Shown here piece after piece: positions 5,230 through 5,864 of a DNA stretch of 5,864 nucleotides; the first letter of the stretch is position 1, and each line of letters begins with the position of its first letter. A program made the translations under genes and the position numbers. The notes below the pieces were generated by a model that ran no database searches, was not told where the DNA came from, and worked only from the letters and a program-made list of their open reading frames with translations. Source of the DNA: Chloroflexota bacterium (GTDB lineage: Bacteria; Chloroflexota; Dehalococcoidia; SAR202; UBA11138); NCBI GenBank assembly GCA_022561955.1, contig JADFQF010000117.1, forward strand, positions 1 to 5,864, read 5' to 3'.

Positions 5230-5864
5230 TCAATGGCAACGCAAGAACTCCGCCAGTTCCTGACAGAGTCGCACGTCACCGACTGCGCCAGGCGCCTGCT
5301 CGGGTGCGAGATCGTTGCGCCGGACTGCCGCATCAGGATCGTGGAGGCGGAGGCGTACGGCGGGTCGGAGGACCCGAACAGCCACGCTTACAGAGGGGTC
5401 ACGGCGCGCAACCGCGTCATGTTCGAGACGACCGGCTGCGCCTACGTGTACTTCAACTACGGGATGCACTGGCTGTTCAACGTCACTTGTCGGCTGGAGG
5501 GCGAACCGGGCGCGGTGCGCCACATTGTTGAGAGGATTTTTTAGCCACCGCGTCACCGCCACTGACCAGGGGGATGGCAGCCCGAAAAATTCGGTATGTT
5601 CTCCTTTCAAGTTGGATCGCAGCGACTGCAGCAATACCGGATCAGCCACTATGACTAGCGGTTCTCCGGGTGTGTGGATTTTCACTAAATTGAGGGCCGC
5701 TTTCAGGTGGCAGATGTTCGCATAGGTTTTGGATACATAGCTGCTGCGGGAGGAGAGGGTTGTGAGCCACCAACGCAGATGGCGGTACCCCCGGCCCATC
5801 TCGTAGATGCGGGTCAGATACGGGTCCCTCAAGTCACTGGCCGCCGCGTGGAAATCGTCTGCGG
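5230..5864 (-). CDS. Unrecognised protein fragment entering from the right, fused to an antisense tail
   Basis: On the minus strand one frame is open from the window edge down to a TGA at 5230-5232. Only the first ~115 codons (5864 to about 5518) look like real protein: a mixed, well-behaved composition including RHLRWWLTTLSSRSS, a helix-like NICHLKAALNLV, and the strand-like EPLVIVADPVLLQSL. The remaining ~95 codons are antisense to the glycosylase gene and are Val/Arg/His-rich shadow sequence. The true gene is therefore probably cut at about 5518, where the glycosylase is cut as well. The start lies outside the window; a TTG at 5832 is only internal, because the frame continues upstream of it. 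The WWL...S...Y...K pattern followed by a VADP strand vaguely recalls surface-carbohydrate biosynthesis proteins, but this is weak and I do not assign a function. Confidence 0.45.
   Translation of the reverse strand, partial: ADDFHAAASDLRDPYLTRIYEMGRGYRHLRWWLTTLSSRSSYVSKTYANICHLKAALNLVKIHTPGEPLVIVADPVLLQSLRSNLKGEHTEFFGLPSPWSVAVTRWLKNPLNNVAHRARFALQPTSDVEQPVHPVVEVHVGAAGRLEHDAVARRDPSVSVAVRVLRPAVRLRLHDPDAAVRRNDLAPEQAPGAVGDVRLCQELAEFLRCH
5233..5544 (+). pseudogene. 3-methyladenine DNA glycosylase (AAG/MPG family), 3'-truncated
   Basis: This family flips out and excises alkylated purines in base excision repair. The reading frame gives 103 residues, about half the usual 190-210. Present are the N-terminal helix and ARRLLGC (19-25), then IVEAEAYGG with the catalytic-type Glu E40 and Y42, SHAYRG with H51, TARNRVMF (57-64), YVYFNYGMH (71-79) and N83, matching the human AAG active-site residues E125, Y127, H136, Y159/Y162 and N169. 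Resemblance stops at EPGAV (91-95), just before the conserved LIRA-type strand that carries the active-site Arg (R182 in human AAG), and eight unrelated residues lead to TAG. The C-terminal half is absent, so the product is probably inactive. ATG 5233 fits the family start, but no Shine-Dalgarno precedes it. The inverted hairpin pair ends 34 bp upstream. Confidence 0.85.

Noticed and set aside
5187..5531. Alternative plus-strand protein starting at ATG 5187
   Set aside because: It starts inside the hairpin element, is Arg/Gln-rich, and is out of frame with the clear glycosylase motifs.

Overview
The window looks like a piece of a Chloroflexota genome, probably a Dehalococcoidia or SAR202-type lineage from a metagenome. 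This is inferred from the gene content (RNase J, then FtsK, then a fused AccD-AccA), a GC-rich but not extreme composition, and the sequence style of the FtsK. Phylum-level placement is moderately sure and nothing finer can be claimed.

Positions 1-4935 are ordinary core genome, all on the plus strand. They hold the 3' end of an RNase J gene (1-564), a 198-bp intergenic region with a likely ftsK promoter, a complete ftsK/spoIIIE-type DNA translocase gene (763-3420), and, 45 bp on, a fused acetyl-CoA carboxylase carboxyltransferase gene accDA (from 3466). RNase J next to an FtsK/SpoIIIE gene is a pairing also known from Bacillus (rnjB-tepA-spoIIIE). The close spacing of ftsK and accDA suggests co-transcription. 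The products act in RNA turnover, chromosome segregation and the first step of fatty acid synthesis.

Positions 4935-5864 are a mosaic of broken genes. The AccA half of accDA loses all family resemblance at about 4935, before its C-terminal part is complete. It runs straight into the 3' end of an unrelated coding sequence read one frame over, with its stop at 5066-5068. Then come a run of G-tracts at 10-bp spacing (a candidate G-quadruplex) and two inverted copies of a 28-nt hairpin element whose four differences are all compensatory (a REP/BIME-like pair). A 3-methyladenine DNA glycosylase gene starts at 5233 and stops resembling its family at about 5517. From there to the window end the coding signal switches to the minus strand, as part of an unrecognised gene that enters from the right.

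There are thus two abrupt gene-to-gene joins within about 600 bp, with repeats between them. This is either a genuine rearrangement hotspot around a REP-like element or a chimeric assembly, and the sequence alone cannot decide between them. The most interesting signals are the covarying inverted hairpin pair and the adjoining periodic G-tracts. I see no transposase, CRISPR array, tRNA or rRNA.
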